A stretch of 64,000 nucleotides of DNA from Candidatus Deferrimicrobiaceae bacterium (lineage in GTDB: Bacteria > Desulfobacterota > Deferrimicrobia > Deferrimicrobiales > Deferrimicrobiaceae): positions 197,611-261,610 of the forward strand of contig DASXVV010000011.1 in assembly GCA_036504035.1 (NCBI GenBank), in the 5' to 3' direction. This document shows positions 51,914 through 62,102 of the stretch, one piece after another. The first letter of the stretch is position 1; each line of letters begins with the position of its first letter. The notes beneath the pieces were generated by a model. It did not search any database. It saw only the letters and a program-made list of their open reading frames with translations, and was not told the origin of the DNA. Position numbers and translations under genes: made by a program.

Positions 51914-53326
51914 TCATGCCTGGACCACGCGCATCTTGTCGCAATGCCCGCCGCTGGAACCGTAGACGAACACCAGCCGGTCGCCGCGGGCGATCAGCCG
52001 GCGCGACAGGAGGAAAGCGACCGTCAGATCGACCACCCGGTCGGCGCCCAGGGTCTCGGTCTCGGGGAGCAGGAACGGCTCGACCCCCCGGTAGAGCGCC
52101 ATCCGGCATGCGGCCGGCTCGAATGCGGTGAAGGCGACGACCGGCGTCGACGGACGGAACTTCGACAGGATGCGGGCGGTCAGACCCGACCGGGTGAACA
52201 CGACGATCCGGCGGGCGCACGCCTTGATTGCCGCCCGGCAAGCCGCCTCGGCCACGACGCCCGGAATCCCGAGCGCCTCGGAGAGATCGGCGGGAACCGG
52301 CGACCGTTCCGCTTCGGCTGAAAGCGCCACCTTGCGCATCATGGCTGCGGCCTCGACCGGAAAATCGCCGGACGCCGTTTCGCCCGAGAGCATCACGGCA
52401 TCGGTCCCGTCGAGCACCGCGTTGGCGACATCGGACACCTCGGCGCGTGTGGGCATCGGGTTGTGCGTCATCGATTCGAGCATCTGGGTTGCGGTGATCG
52501 CGACCACCCCGGCCCGCGACGCCTCCTGCAGGATGCGCTTCTGCAGCATGGGCAGCTCGGACAGCTCGGTCTCGACCCCCAGGTCGCCTCGCGCCACGAG
52601 GATGCCGTCGGCCACGGAGAGGATCGACGCCAGATTGGCGATCGCCTGGGCCTTCTCGAGCTTCGCGATGACGGGGGTATCCTTCCCCGCAGCGCGAATC
52701 CTTTTCTTCAGGCCGGCGATATCGGCGGCGGTCCGGACGAACGACAGCGCGACAGAGTCGATGCCAAGCGCAAGTCCGAAGGCGAGATCGGCGACATCCT
52801 TCCGGGTCAGCGAGGGGAGCGACACGTCGCGGCCGGGCAGGTTGATCCCCTTCCGGTCGCCGATCTCTCCCCCCTCGATCACCGTGCACATCACACGCTG
52901 TTCCTTGATTCCGCGGACCTTGAGCCGGACGAGCCCGTCGTTGATCCGGACCTCGTCGCCCACCCGGACATCGCCCGGGAAACCGCGGTGGGACACGGAG
53001 GCGATCGAGGCATCGCCGGACACCGCTTCGGTCGTCAGGGTGAAGGGGGCGCCCGTCGGGAGCACCACGCGCCCGGCGGCAAAAACGCCGAGCCGGATCT
53101 TGGGCCCCTGCAGGTCCTGCAGGACGGCAACGAAGCGGCCTTGGCGGCGCGCTTCCTTTCGGACCATGGAAACCACCTTGGCATGATCCTGCTGGGTGCC
53201 GTGCGAGAAGTTGAGGCGGGCAACCGACATGCCCGAAGAGACCAGGCCGGCGATGACGGCCGGTGAGGCACTGGCCGGTCCGATGGTGCAGACGATCTTG
53301 GTCGCGGGCAACTGGGGGGGCGTCAT
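51914..53326 (-). CDS. pyk: Pyruvate kinase
   Basis: 470 residues. ATKIVCTIGPAS, ARLNFSHG, the B domain at about 75-165, the catalytic Lys in VIAKLEKAQAIANL, ARGDLGVE, ITATQMLESM and MLSGETASG are all present. The C-terminal allosteric domain is complete. It converts PEP and ADP to pyruvate and ATP in glycolysis. It lies between a hybrid kinase gene (21 bases upstream) and cvpA. Confidence 0.97.
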   Translation of the reverse strand: MTPPQLPATKIVCTIGPASASPAVIAGLVSSGMSVARLNFSHGTQQDHAKVVSMVRKEARRQGRFVAVLQDLQGPKIRLGVFAAGRVVLPTGAPFTLTTEAVSGDASIASVSHRGFPGDVRVGDEVRINDGLVRLKVRGIKEQRVMCTVIEGGEIGDRKGINLPGRDVSLPSLTRKDVADLAFGLALGIDSVALSFVRTAADIAGLKKRIRAAGKDTPVIAKLEKAQAIANLASILSVADGILVARGDLGVETELSELPMLQKRILQEASRAGVVAITATQMLESMTHNPMPTRAEVSDVANAVLDGTDAVMLSGETASGDFPVEAAAMMRKVALSAEAERSPVPADLSEALGIPGVVAEAACRAAIKACARRIVVFTRSGLTARILSKFRPSTPVVAFTAFEPAACRMALYRGVEPFLLPETETLGADRVVDLTVAFLLSRRLIARGDRLVFVYGSSGGHCDKMRVVQA

Positions 53327-53347
53327 GGCGTCCCCATTCTCCCCCGT

Positions 53348-55387
53348 TCAGCCCCTTTTTTCCAGTGGCGCGGCGAGCGCCTCTTCGACAACCCGGGCAA
53401 GCTGCTCGAGCCGATACGGTTTCTGGATGAAGCCCAGGATCCCCTCGCGCAGCGTTTCTTCAACGACGCCGTCGAGGCTGTAGCCGGTCGAGAGGACGGC
53501 GCGGACGTCAGGCCGGATATCGCGAATCTGCCGGAAGCAATCGCGCCCGGAGAGATTGGGCATCACCATGTCGATGACCACGAGGTCGACGTCGTGCCCG
53601 ATCCGGGAATAGGTCTCGACCCCATCGACACCATCGACCGCCGTCACCACGGTGTAGCCGAGTGTCGACAGCATCGCGCTGCAGACATCGCGCACCTCTT
53701 CCTGGTCGTCGATCAAAAGGATCTTCCCGCTGGCCGAGCCCGGCACGAACCGGAACGGCACCCGCTCCTCGGGCGCTTCCTCGACTTCGTCGGAAAGCGG
53801 CAGGTAGACCCTGAAGACGGCGCCGCAGCCGGGGCGGCTGTCGACGTCGATGTAGCCGCCGTGGTTCTTGACGATCCCGAACACCATGGACAGACCGAGC
53901 CCGGTCCCCTTGCCCGGCTCCTTGGTCGTGAAGAACGGGTCGAAGATCTTGCCGATCAGGTCGGGGGCGATGCCGGTCCCGGTGTCGCCGACGTAGAACG
54001 CGGCATATTGCCCGGGCCGGGCGCCCCGGTGCATTCGGCACCAGGCGTCGTCGAACGCGACGCGCTCGGTGTAAAATCGCAGCTCGCCGCCCTCGGGCAT
54101 CGCGTCGCACGCGTTCATCGCCAGGTTCATCAACACCTGCTCGAGCTGGGAGGGATCGCCGACCGTCGGCAGCGGTTCGGTCTCGAAGCGCGACACGATG
54201 GTGACCTTCTTGTCGAGCGTCCGGTCGAGCAGGCCGATGACGCTCCCGATCATCTTGTGCAGGTCGACGGAAACGGCACGGTGCTTCCCCTTGCGGGCAA
54301 AGCCGAGAAGCTGGGCGGTCAGCCGCGACGCCCGCTCGGCCGCCCCCTGGATGACGCCGGCCGCCTTGAGCGTCTCGGGGTCCCGGGATTCGCTTTGCAA
54401 CAGCAGATTGGCGTACCCCATGATCCCCGTGAGCAGGTTGTTGAAATCGTGCGCGATCCCCCCCGCCAGGAGGCCGATCGCCTCCATCTTCTGGGACTGG
54501 ATCAGCTGCGCCTCGAGCGCCCGGCTCTCCTCCTGCGCCTCGAGGCGAAGAGAGATGTCGCGCGCCGACGCGCAATTGTATTCGTGACCGTCGAACGAGA
54601 CGTGATTCGCGGTGACCTCGAGGGGGATGAGCCGGCCGTCCTTCGCCTGGTGGGAGGTTTCGAGGATGAGGTGCTTCTCTTTCCGGAGACGGTCCCAATG
54701 CTCGCCCCACCTGGCGGCCGGGAACTGCGGATTGATGTCGTGGATGGTCATCGACAGCAGCTCGTCGCGCGAGTAGCCCAGCGCCCGGCAGGCCATCTCG
54801 TTCACATAGAGGATTCGTCCCGACCGATCGATCCAGTAGGCGATGTCGCCGGAATGATCGACGGCAAACTGCGTCAGCCGAAGCTGTTCCTCGTATTTCT
54901 TCCGGCGGTTGATGTCGAGGAGGAGGCCGTCGACGTAGAGGAAGCTCCCGTCGGCGTCGTAGACGTGCTGCCGGCGGTCGGCGATCCATACGTAGCGGCC
55001 GTCTTCGTGGCGGATCCGGTATTCGACGCGCAGCACTTTTTTGCGCTTCCGCACCGATTCGCGGAAGATGGCTAGGAGTCCGGCCTGATCTTCTGGGTGG
55101 ATCAACGATTTCCAGGAGAGCGCACCCGAGAGGAAATCGGCGGCCGAGTACCCGGTCATCCGCCTGACGTCGGCCGAGATCATCGAGATCGACCAGTCGG
55201 GCCTCCCCCGGTAGACCGCGCCCGGCACGTTGTTCATGAGCGAGATCAGCCGGCCGGCCAGCTCTCCCTGCTCGCCGGGGAAGCGGCCGTCCCCTGCGGA
55301 ATCGTCCGCCGGGGAGCCGTTGCCCAGAAGCGTGCGGACGCGCTGGTAAGCGCTCGGTAAGAAGGACAGCTTTTGCGACAACGCCAT
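53348..55387 (-). CDS. Hybrid histidine kinase, PAS-PAS-HisKA-HATPase-REC
   Basis: 679 residues. Two PAS domains (about 45-165 and 168-285), HisKA with H313 in [13 protein letters not shown], HATPase with [16 protein letters not shown] and [11 protein letters not shown], and a C-terminal receiver with Asp in [10 protein letters not shown]. No membrane segments, so it is a cytoplasmic sensor, possibly of redox or ligand through PAS. The output is unknown since no DNA-binding partner is adjacent. AAGGGA precedes the ATG. It lies upstream of pyk. Confidence 0.94.
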   Translation of the reverse strand: MALSQKLSFLPSAYQRVRTLLGNGSPADDSAGDGRFPGEQGELAGRLISLMNNVPGAVYRGRPDWSISMISADVRRMTGYSAADFLSGALSWKSLIHPEDQAGLLAIFRESVRKRKKVLRVEYRIRHEDGRYVWIADRRQHVYDADGSFLYVDGLLLDINRRKKYEEQLRLTQFAVDHSGDIAYWIDRSGRILYVNEMACRALGYSRDELLSMTIHDINPQFPAARWGEHWDRLRKEKHLILETSHQAKDGRLIPLEVTANHVSFDGHEYNCASARDISLRLEAQEESRALEAQLIQSQKMEAIGLLAGGIAHDFNNLLTGIMGYANLLLQSESRDPETLKAAGVIQGAAERASRLTAQLLGFARKGKHRAVSVDLHKMIGSVIGLLDRTLDKKVTIVSRFETEPLPTVGDPSQLEQVLMNLAMNACDAMPEGGELRFYTERVAFDDAWCRMHRGARPGQYAAFYVGDTGTGIAPDLIGKIFDPFFTTKEPGKGTGLGLSMVFGIVKNHGGYIDVDSRPGCGAVFRVYLPLSDEVEEAPEERVPFRFVPGSASGKILLIDDQEEVRDVCSAMLSTLGYTVVTAVDGVDGVETYSRIGHDVDLVVIDMVMPNLSGRDCFRQIRDIRPDVRAVLSTGYSLDGVVEETLREGILGFIQKPYRLEQLARVVEEALAAPLEKRG

Positions 55388-55435
55388 CGGATCCCTTGAA
55401 CCCCCTGGTCAGTTACTTATCGGCGGGAGAAGCCG

Positions 55436-55463
55436 TCAACATTAGCCGATTTTGTGTTACTAT
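55436..55463 (+). promoter_or_regulatory. Possible promoter of tRNA-Leu
   Basis: TCAACA (55436-55441) and TACTAT (55458-55463) are 16 bases apart, and TG precedes the -10 by one base. The predicted start is a few bases before the mature tRNA. Confidence 0.4.
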
Positions 55464-55474
55464 TCGACCTCTCC

Positions 55475-55561
55475 GCCGGAGTGGTGGAACTGGCAGACGC
55501 GCGGGACTCAAAATCCCGTGTCCGCAAGGACATGAGGGTTCGACCCCCTCCTCCGGCACCA
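55475..55561 (+). tRNA. tRNA-Leu (anticodon CAA)
   Basis: Class II tRNA. The acceptor stem gccggag pairs with ctccggc. The anticodon stem cggga/tcccg holds the loop ctcaaaa with anticodon CAA at 55509-55511, which reads UUG. A long variable arm (tgtccgcaaggaca) and T arm gagggttcgaccccctc are present. CCA is encoded at 55559-55561. Confidence 0.97.
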
Positions 55562-55573
55562 TGCGATACCCAA

Positions 55574-55603
55574 AGCCCCAAGCGCACGCGCTTGGGGCTT
55601 TTT
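55574..55603 (+). terminator. Intrinsic terminator after tRNA-Leu
   Basis: An 11-bp stem (agccccaagcg with cgcttggggct) closed by a short loop and followed by a T run. Confidence 0.93.
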
Positions 55604-55782
55604 CAATGGAGCATGGTGCTCATGGAGGGGGTCGAACACGGAGCAGGCCGCCGAGCGAATCGCGAGGAAGAGCCGCCAGGATGGCGGCGGAAGGCCTGCG
55701 AAGCGCCGAGGGGTCGGGCGCACCGGGTATAAAGGGCCGGCGATCGACATCGAAAAGATGACTTCGGAATCATATTGCCCTT

Positions 55783-56997
55783 CTAACTGCGAAGCGCCTC
55801 GATGGGGTCGAGAAGCGAGGCGCGCTGGGCGGGGTAGATGCCGAAAAAGATGCCCACCGCGCCTGAAAACCCGAATCCGACGACGATCGCATCGGGCCGG
55901 ACCTGCACCAGCCACCCCGATGCGGAGGCGATGCCGAACGCCCCGGCGACCCCCAATCCTGTTCCGATCACCCCCCCGATCACCGACAGGATTACGGATT
56001 CGAGCAGGAACTGGACGAGGATGTCCCGGCCGCGCGCCCCGACCGCCATCCGGATGCCGATCTCCCGCGTGCGTTCCGCCACGGAGACCAGCATGATGTT
56101 CATGATCCCGATCCCGGCGACCACGAGCGCAACCGCCGCGATGCACCCCAGGAGAATCGTCATCGTATGCTGGGTCTCGGCGCGGGCCTTCGCGATCTCC
56201 GAGGTGTGGCGCAAGTTGAAATCGTCCTCTTGCCCATTCTGGATCCGATGCCGTTCCCGCATCAGCGAGGCGATTTCCTTTTCCGCATCCGGCACATCTT
56301 CCGGCGTGATCGCCGAACAGAAGATGTCGTCGAGATACGTGACCCCCCGCAGTTTCTTCATGACCGTCGTGAAAGGCATCAAAAGAACGTCGTCCCGATC
56401 CTGGCCGCTCGGTGAAGACCCCTTGACTGCGAGGACGCCGGCGACCTTGCACGGAATCCCTTGCACGCGGACGATCCGCCCGACAGGGTCCTCCGTGGCG
56501 AACAGCGTCGTCGCCAATGTCTGGCCCAGCAGGCAGACTTTCGCATCATACGTCACCTGAGCCGCGGTAAAGGCAGCGCCGCCGGCGACCGGCCACCGCT
56601 GGATCTCCAGATACTCCGGCGACACGCCGCGCACCTGCGTCCCCCAGTTCTGGTTCTGGTAGACCACCTGCACCCGCATGTCCACGTTCGGGGAAACATA
56701 CATCACGAGCGGAATCTGCTGCTCGATCGCCCGCACGTCTTTATACGTGAGGCTTGTCTCGCCATGCGAGCCGCTCCGGACCCCGTTGACGTTCCGTGAC
56801 CCGGCCTCGATCTGGATAAGGTCGTCGCTCAGGTTCCGGACCTGCTCGTCGATCCGGGCAGAGGCTCCCCGGCCGATGGCCACGCTGCAGATGAAGGCGC
56901 CCACCCCGATGCAGATCCCCAGGATCGAGAGCGTGCTTCGGACCTTGTGGCGCCCCAGCGTCCGCAATCCGAATCGGAGTTCCGTCGCGAGATCCAT
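55783..56997 (-). CDS. MacB-type ABC transporter permease, without its ATPase
   Basis: 404 residues. Membrane helix at about 20-42, a large periplasmic MacB_PCD domain (about 45-250), then the FtsX core with three helices near 282-308, 330-362 and 371-390, including VAERTREIGIRMAVGARGRDI. These permeases work with an ABC ATPase and a membrane-fusion protein in efflux or lipoprotein release. No ATPase or adaptor gene is in the window; a remnant of a propeller gene and a kinase lie upstream instead, so this may be an orphan left after rearrangement. Confidence 0.9.
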   Translation of the reverse strand: MDLATELRFGLRTLGRHKVRSTLSILGICIGVGAFICSVAIGRGASARIDEQVRNLSDDLIQIEAGSRNVNGVRSGSHGETSLTYKDVRAIEQQIPLVMYVSPNVDMRVQVVYQNQNWGTQVRGVSPEYLEIQRWPVAGGAAFTAAQVTYDAKVCLLGQTLATTLFATEDPVGRIVRVQGIPCKVAGVLAVKGSSPSGQDRDDVLLMPFTTVMKKLRGVTYLDDIFCSAITPEDVPDAEKEIASLMRERHRIQNGQEDDFNLRHTSEIAKARAETQHTMTILLGCIAAVALVVAGIGIMNIMLVSVAERTREIGIRMAVGARGRDILVQFLLESVILSVIGGVIGTGLGVAGAFGIASASGWLVQVRPDAIVVGFGFSGAVGIFFGIYPAQRASLLDPIEALRS

Positions 56998-57017
56998 TCG
57001 TTTCCCCCGGGGCGGAC

Positions 57018-57128
57018 TTACCGCCCCAGCACCATGATGGAGAACGTGTCCGGCTTGATCGGCGGCCGGGGCTTGGGATTATCCTTCGTTGCGGCCGGCG
57101 CCGGCTGCAATCCGGGCTTCACGTACAG
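57018..57128 (-). pseudogene. C-terminal remnant of a YVTN/YncE-like propeller gene
   Basis: A 36-codon stretch ending in a normal stop encodes LYVKPGLQPAPAAT, then KDNPKPRPPIKPDTF and MVLGR. It aligns along its whole length with the C-terminus of the propeller protein at 63672-64000 (PTKENPRPRPPVRAGTF, VLEP). Nothing upstream continues the homology; the kinase stop codon lies 36 bases before. The two copies differ at many positions, so this is an old, decayed paralogue rather than a recent duplication. A ggggcgg/ccgcccc hairpin straddles its stop codon. Confidence 0.75.
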
Positions 57129-57163
57129 TATAGACCGGCAGACCCGCCAGGGAGGATGAACGG

Positions 57164-59443
57164 CTATTCCGCCAGGGATGTCTCGACCCTTCTCGCGAAC
57201 TCGTCGATGGAGAACGGCTTCTGGATGAATTGCATCCCGCCGTCCGGCACCCCCTGCCGCGCAATGACGTTGTCGGAGTAGCCGGACATGAACAGCACCT
57301 TCAGTCCCTGATATCGGTCAAGCAGTCTGGCGTGCAGCTCCGGGCCGGTCATGCCGGGCATGACGACGTCGGTGACGAGCAGGTCGAGCGATCGGTTCTC
57401 GCTGAGCTGCAGCGCCTGTTTCGGATCTTCCGCCACCAGCAGGTCGAACCCCTGCCGCTTCAGAAGTTCGCTCACAAGCGTCCGGACCATCTCGTTGTCT
57501 TCCACCAGAAGGATGGTCCGTCGATCGCCGGCCGGCAAGTCCGGAATGTGCATAGCAGGCTGTTCGCTTGCCGGCAGCTCGTCGACGAGGGGGAAGTAGC
57601 ATCTGAACGCCGTTCCTTTGCCCGGCTCGCTCTCGACCCGGATGTTCCCTCCGTGCTGCCGGACGATCCCGTACACGGTAGCCAGTCCCAGTCCGGTCCC
57701 TTTTCCGACCCCCTTTGAGGTAAAGAACGGCTCGAAGATCCGCTGGAGCGTTTCCGGAGCCATCCCGCAGCCGTCGTCGGTGATCGCCAGCACCAGGTAG
57801 CGTCCGGGGGGCGCTCCCGGATGCCGGCGCGCATCCTCGTCGTCGATCCGCACGGGAGACGTTCCGATGGTGATGCTTCCGCGCGCGCCGATGGCATCCT
57901 GTGCGTTGACGGCCAGGTTCATGATGACCTGCTCGATCTGGTTGCCGTCCGCGCGGATACAGAGCCCCTCTTCGGTCAGATCGAGGCGGATGTCGATGCT
58001 CTCGCGAATGGTGTGTCGAAGGATGCCCTGGAAAGCCTTTACGACCTGATTGAGGTCGACGATCTTCATCTCCATGACCTGTTTGCGGCTGAAGCTCAAG
58101 AGCTGCTGGACGATCTCCTTGGACCGGTTGGCGGCGCTCAGGATATTTCCGACCCTTCCGAGCGCCGATTCATCGCCCTTCAGGTCTTTCTTCAACAATT
58201 CCGAGTAGCCGATGATCGGCGTCAGCAGGTTGTTGAAATCGTGGGCCACCCCGCCGGCCAGCCGCCCGATCGATTCCATCTTGTGCGCCTGGATCAGCTG
58301 GCCGGTCAGGAGATCCTTCTCGGCCTCGGCCTTCAGGCGCTCCGCCTCGCGCACGGCAAGCTGCTCCGCCATCGCGTCGAACGTCTTCCCGAGGCTGCCG
58401 AGTTCTCCCCCCGCCACCAGCTCGGACACCCTTACCTGCAGATCGCCGGCTGCGAGTCGCTGGGAAGCGTCCTCCAGCAGCTTGAAGCGATCCACGATCG
58501 AGCGCTTGCCGATCAGCGCCGCGGCGAAACAGGCCAGGACCAGGAACGAAGTGAACAGCGCCACGGTTTTCGTGAGCGCCTTGTTGGCCTCGCGCGCAGC
58601 CATCGCCACCGGTATTCCGGCCCCGACGTACAAATAGGGGCTCTGCTCCCCGGGAAGGCGAATCTTCCGGTAGGAAATGATCCGCTTGTCCCCCCCGATC
58701 GAGGTTCGCACAGTCGTGCCCGATTCCGGCCCCCTCTCCATCTTCATGAATTCATCTTCGGGGTAGGGTTTGCCGATGAACGATTCCGGGTTGATGGCTC
58801 TGGACAGGACCACCCCGCGATGATCGAGGAGCACGAAGCTGGACCCTGCAGGCAGCTTCATCTGCTCCGGCAGCTGCCGATACCGGTCGATGACGAAACC
58901 GACGCTGATGACCCCGACGATCGCACCATGAACGTTTCTCAAGGGATAGGCCAGGTTCAGCGCCGGCCTGGCGGTGGCCCGGCTGACGACGTATTCTCCG
59001 GACGACAGCCGTCCGCTGGCCAGGGCATTCCGGAAGTACCGCCGGTCCCCGATGACGAAAGGGGGCTTGACCGGAACAGCCGTCGCCCAGACGGTCCCCC
59101 TCGGGTCCGCGATGAAGATGTTCGAATACATCGGGTTCAGCTTGCGCAGCTCCCGAAGGACCGGCTCGACACGGGCGGCATCGCGCCCCCTGACCTCCGG
59201 AAGCAGGCTCAGGGCGGCCATCAACTGTTCGGCGCCGGCGACCAGGTTCTGCTGATCGGTGGCGATCCGGTCGGCAAGCTTGGCGGTATCGTTTTTCGCT
59301 TCATTGAACATCGCGTTGCGGAACTGGATCCCCGAATAAAGGATGAGGCCCGCCGCAGGCAGGGCAACCACGAGTGTGATCAGCAGAAGCAACGATCGGA
59401 TGGAAAGGGTCGCAAGGCAGGGCGGGGGAATCATCGTCTCCAA
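57164..59443 (-). CDS. Membrane hybrid histidine kinase, Cache-HAMP-HisKA-HATPase-REC
   Basis: 759 residues. Membrane helices at about 15-36 and 291-312 flank a periplasmic double-Cache-like sensor (NIFIADPRGTVWA, DRRYFRNALASG, SSFVLLDHRGVVLSR). HAMP at about 313-365, HisKA with H401 in [13 protein letters not shown], HATPase ([27 protein letters not shown]) and a receiver with Asp in LLVTDVVMPG. It senses an extracellular small molecule, unknown here. The start is TTG 59443 or ATG 59434; both have a nearby purine-rich site. It lies 121 bases downstream of mgtA. Confidence 0.93.
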   Translation of the reverse strand: METMIPPPCLATLSIRSLLLLITLVVALPAAGLILYSGIQFRNAMFNEAKNDTAKLADRIATDQQNLVAGAEQLMAALSLLPEVRGRDAARVEPVLRELRKLNPMYSNIFIADPRGTVWATAVPVKPPFVIGDRRYFRNALASGRLSSGEYVVSRATARPALNLAYPLRNVHGAIVGVISVGFVIDRYRQLPEQMKLPAGSSFVLLDHRGVVLSRAINPESFIGKPYPEDEFMKMERGPESGTTVRTSIGGDKRIISYRKIRLPGEQSPYLYVGAGIPVAMAAREANKALTKTVALFTSFLVLACFAAALIGKRSIVDRFKLLEDASQRLAAGDLQVRVSELVAGGELGSLGKTFDAMAEQLAVREAERLKAEAEKDLLTGQLIQAHKMESIGRLAGGVAHDFNNLLTPIIGYSELLKKDLKGDESALGRVGNILSAANRSKEIVQQLLSFSRKQVMEMKIVDLNQVVKAFQGILRHTIRESIDIRLDLTEEGLCIRADGNQIEQVIMNLAVNAQDAIGARGSITIGTSPVRIDDEDARRHPGAPPGRYLVLAITDDGCGMAPETLQRIFEPFFTSKGVGKGTGLGLATVYGIVRQHGGNIRVESEPGKGTAFRCYFPLVDELPASEQPAMHIPDLPAGDRRTILLVEDNEMVRTLVSELLKRQGFDLLVAEDPKQALQLSENRSLDLLVTDVVMPGMTGPELHARLLDRYQGLKVLFMSGYSDNVIARQGVPDGGMQFIQKPFSIDEFARRVETSLAE

Positions 59444-59564
59444 TCGTCTCCCGTGTCGATAAGTTTCGCTACGGCGTCAATTTCGGCCGGAGGGCTCGCC
59501 AACCCACCGCAATCAGATAATGTCAGAGGTAAGCGGAGAGTTCCACAATGAACGGACGGCGGGT

Positions 59565-62096
59565 TCACTCCGCGGCAAACCGGCGGAAGAACCACCGCTT
59601 CATCCCTTCCACGGCCAGGAGATAGGCGACCAGCATGGCGGCCAGGACCAGGAAAAACAGGGCCGGCGGCGCCGTGAACCCGAGATATCTGCCGACGAAC
59701 GTGAACGGCAGCGCGGCGGCTACCGCCACCATGGCCAGCGAACAGGCGATCAGCCAGGGGTTGGGGCGGCTCTTGAAGGGGTTCCTGCGGGTGCGGATGA
59801 CGAAGATGACCAGCACCTGCGTGGCCATCGACTCGATGAACCAGCCGGTGTGGAACAGCGACTCCCCGGCATGGAAGAGCTTCAGCATGACGAAGAACGT
59901 GAGGAAATCGAAGACCGAGCTGACCGGGCCGATGCACAGCATGAAGTTCCGGATGAAGTTCATGTCCCAGTGGCGGGGATGGCTCAGGTAGTCTTCATCC
60001 ACCCGGTCCAGCGGAATGGGCAGCTCGGAGACGTCGTAGAGCAGGTTGTTGAGCAGGATCTGCACCGGCAGCATCGGCAGGAAGGGAAGAAAGAGCGAGG
60101 CGCCGGCCATGCTGAACATGTTGCCGAAATTGGAACTGGTCCCCATCATGATGTACTTCATGATGTTGCCGAAGGTACGGCGTCCTTCCAAAACGCCCGC
60201 GTGGAGCACCCCCAGGTCCTGCTCCATGAGGATCATGTCCGCAGCCGCCTTCGCCACGTCCACCGCGCTGTCCACCGAGATGCCCACGTCGGCGGAATGG
60301 AGCGACGGGGCATCGTTGATGCCGTCGCCGAGATACCCCACGACATGGCCCCGCCGCTTGAGGGCGAGGATGATCCGGTTCTTCTGGGCGGGCGCCACGC
60401 GGCAGAACAGGTTCGCCTGCTCGACCCGCGCGGCGAGTGTCGGGTCGTCCAGCTGCTGGATCTCCGCGCCCGTCAGCACCCCCGTCACGGGAATGCCGAG
60501 CTGCGCGAAGACGTGCTGGGTCACCAGCTCGTTGTCGCCGGTAATCACCTTGACCGCGACCCGGTCGGAGGCGAGTCCGGCGAGCGCCGCGCCGGCGCTT
60601 TTCTTGGGGGGATCGAGAAAAGCGGCAAAGCCCGCGAAGACCAGCTCCGACTCATCGCCGACCACGGCGTGGGGATGGTCCATCCCCACGTTTCGCACGG
60701 CGATTCCCAGCACGCGGAAACCGTCGTTCCCGAGCGCATCGCATTGCGCATTGATCTTCGCCCGCGCCGCATCGTTCATGGGAAGCGGCTCGGTCCCCTC
60801 GTCCACCTCGTAGGCGACTGACAGCCGAAGGACATCTTCGGGCGCCCCCTTGACCACCAGCAACCGGCCGGAACCGTTTTCGAGAAGCACCGAGATCCGG
60901 CGGCGCTCGAAGTCGAACGGCACTTCGTCGATCTTTTTCCAGCCGCTGACGTCGATCTCCTTGTGCTCCAGGATGGCGTCGTCCAGGGTGCTCTTCACCC
61001 CGGTCTCGAAATAGCTGTTGTAGTAGGCCAGCGCCAGGACCCGCTCGCTTTCCTTTCCCGACGGCGCCAGGTGGCGTTCCAGGTGGATGCGCGCCTCGGT
61101 CAGCGTACCGGTCTTGTCGGTGCAGAAGACGTCCATGCTCCCCAGGTTCTGGATCGCCGCAAGACGCTTGACGATCACCTTGCTGGCCGCCATGCGCATC
61201 GCGCCCCGCGACAGCGTCACCGAGACCACCATGGGGAGCAGCTCGGGCGTCAGCCCTACCGCAAGGGCCACGGCGAACAGGAACGATTCGAGCCAGGGAC
61301 GGTGGAAGAAGGCGTTGACCAGCAGGACGAACAGGACGAGCAGGATCGTCATCCGCATGATGAGCAGCCCGAACCGGCGGGTTCCCTGCTCGAAGTCGGT
61401 GGGGGGAGCCTTGGCGATCAGCGTGTCGGCGATCTCGCCGAGCTCGGTGTCCTGCCCGGTGCGGCACATCAGCACCCGGGCCGTGCCGCTGATCACCGAG
61501 GTGCCCATGAGCACGGTGTTGCCGGCCGCAAGCACCTCGGTCTCATCAGCCGAATCCGCCGGCATTTTTTCCACCGGAAACGCTTCCCCGGTCAGCAGCG
61601 CCTCGTTGACGAAAAAGTCTTTCGCCTCCAGCAACCGGCCGTCGCAGGGAACCAGGTCGCCGGCCGAAAGGAGCGTCACGTCGCCCGGTACCAACTCCGC
61701 AAGAGGGATCTCAGTGACCCTGCCGTCCCGCAGCACGTGGCCGCGCACCGCCACGGACCGGCGCAGGCGGTCCGCGGCCTGTCCTGCCCGGTATTCCTGG
61801 ACGAAGTCGAGGGTCACGCTGGCCAGGACGATAGCGCCGATGATGAAGAAGCTGGTCGCGTCCCCGGTGAACGCGGAGAGCGCGCTGGCGACCAGGAGGA
61901 TGATGACCAGGGGATTCTTGAACTTGGCGAGGAACTGAAGGGCGAGGGCCCGCTTGCGCTCTCCGTGGATCAGGTTCGGACCGAACCTTGCCAGTCGGAT
62001 CGTCGCTTCGGCTCCGGTCAGTCCGTCGGGACCGGCGTCAAGCCGTTCCAGGAGTTCCTTATAGGGGAGCCGCCAGAAAGGAAAATCCGGCTTCAA
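59565..62096 (-). CDS. mgtA: P-type ATPase, MgtA/MgtB (type IIIB) magnesium importer
   Basis: 843 residues. Membrane domain with the IIIB signature VGLTPELLPMV (280-290), actuator motif LTGE (168-171), phosphorylation site D327 in CTDKTGT, GDGINDAP hinge motif and about ten membrane helices. It imports Mg2+ into the cytoplasm using ATP, usually under low magnesium. No mgtA-type leader riboswitch was recognised; its start lies only six bases after the RNB-family nuclease stop, so it is probably transcribed with that gene. Confidence 0.94.
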   Translation of the reverse strand: MKPDFPFWRLPYKELLERLDAGPDGLTGAEATIRLARFGPNLIHGERKRALALQFLAKFKNPLVIILLVASALSAFTGDATSFFIIGAIVLASVTLDFVQEYRAGQAADRLRRSVAVRGHVLRDGRVTEIPLAELVPGDVTLLSAGDLVPCDGRLLEAKDFFVNEALLTGEAFPVEKMPADSADETEVLAAGNTVLMGTSVISGTARVLMCRTGQDTELGEIADTLIAKAPPTDFEQGTRRFGLLIMRMTILLVLFVLLVNAFFHRPWLESFLFAVALAVGLTPELLPMVVSVTLSRGAMRMAASKVIVKRLAAIQNLGSMDVFCTDKTGTLTEARIHLERHLAPSGKESERVLALAYYNSYFETGVKSTLDDAILEHKEIDVSGWKKIDEVPFDFERRRISVLLENGSGRLLVVKGAPEDVLRLSVAYEVDEGTEPLPMNDAARAKINAQCDALGNDGFRVLGIAVRNVGMDHPHAVVGDESELVFAGFAAFLDPPKKSAGAALAGLASDRVAVKVITGDNELVTQHVFAQLGIPVTGVLTGAEIQQLDDPTLAARVEQANLFCRVAPAQKNRIILALKRRGHVVGYLGDGINDAPSLHSADVGISVDSAVDVAKAAADMILMEQDLGVLHAGVLEGRRTFGNIMKYIMMGTSSNFGNMFSMAGASLFLPFLPMLPVQILLNNLLYDVSELPIPLDRVDEDYLSHPRHWDMNFIRNFMLCIGPVSSVFDFLTFFVMLKLFHAGESLFHTGWFIESMATQVLVIFVIRTRRNPFKSRPNPWLIACSLAMVAVAAALPFTFVGRYLGFTAPPALFFLVLAAMLVAYLLAVEGMKRWFFRRFAAE

Positions 62097-62102
62097 GACG
62101 AA

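Noticed and set aside
55396-55761. Open reading frames running through the tRNA-Leu gene on both strands
   Set aside because: They are translations of the tRNA and its terminator; such frames are a common annotation artefact.
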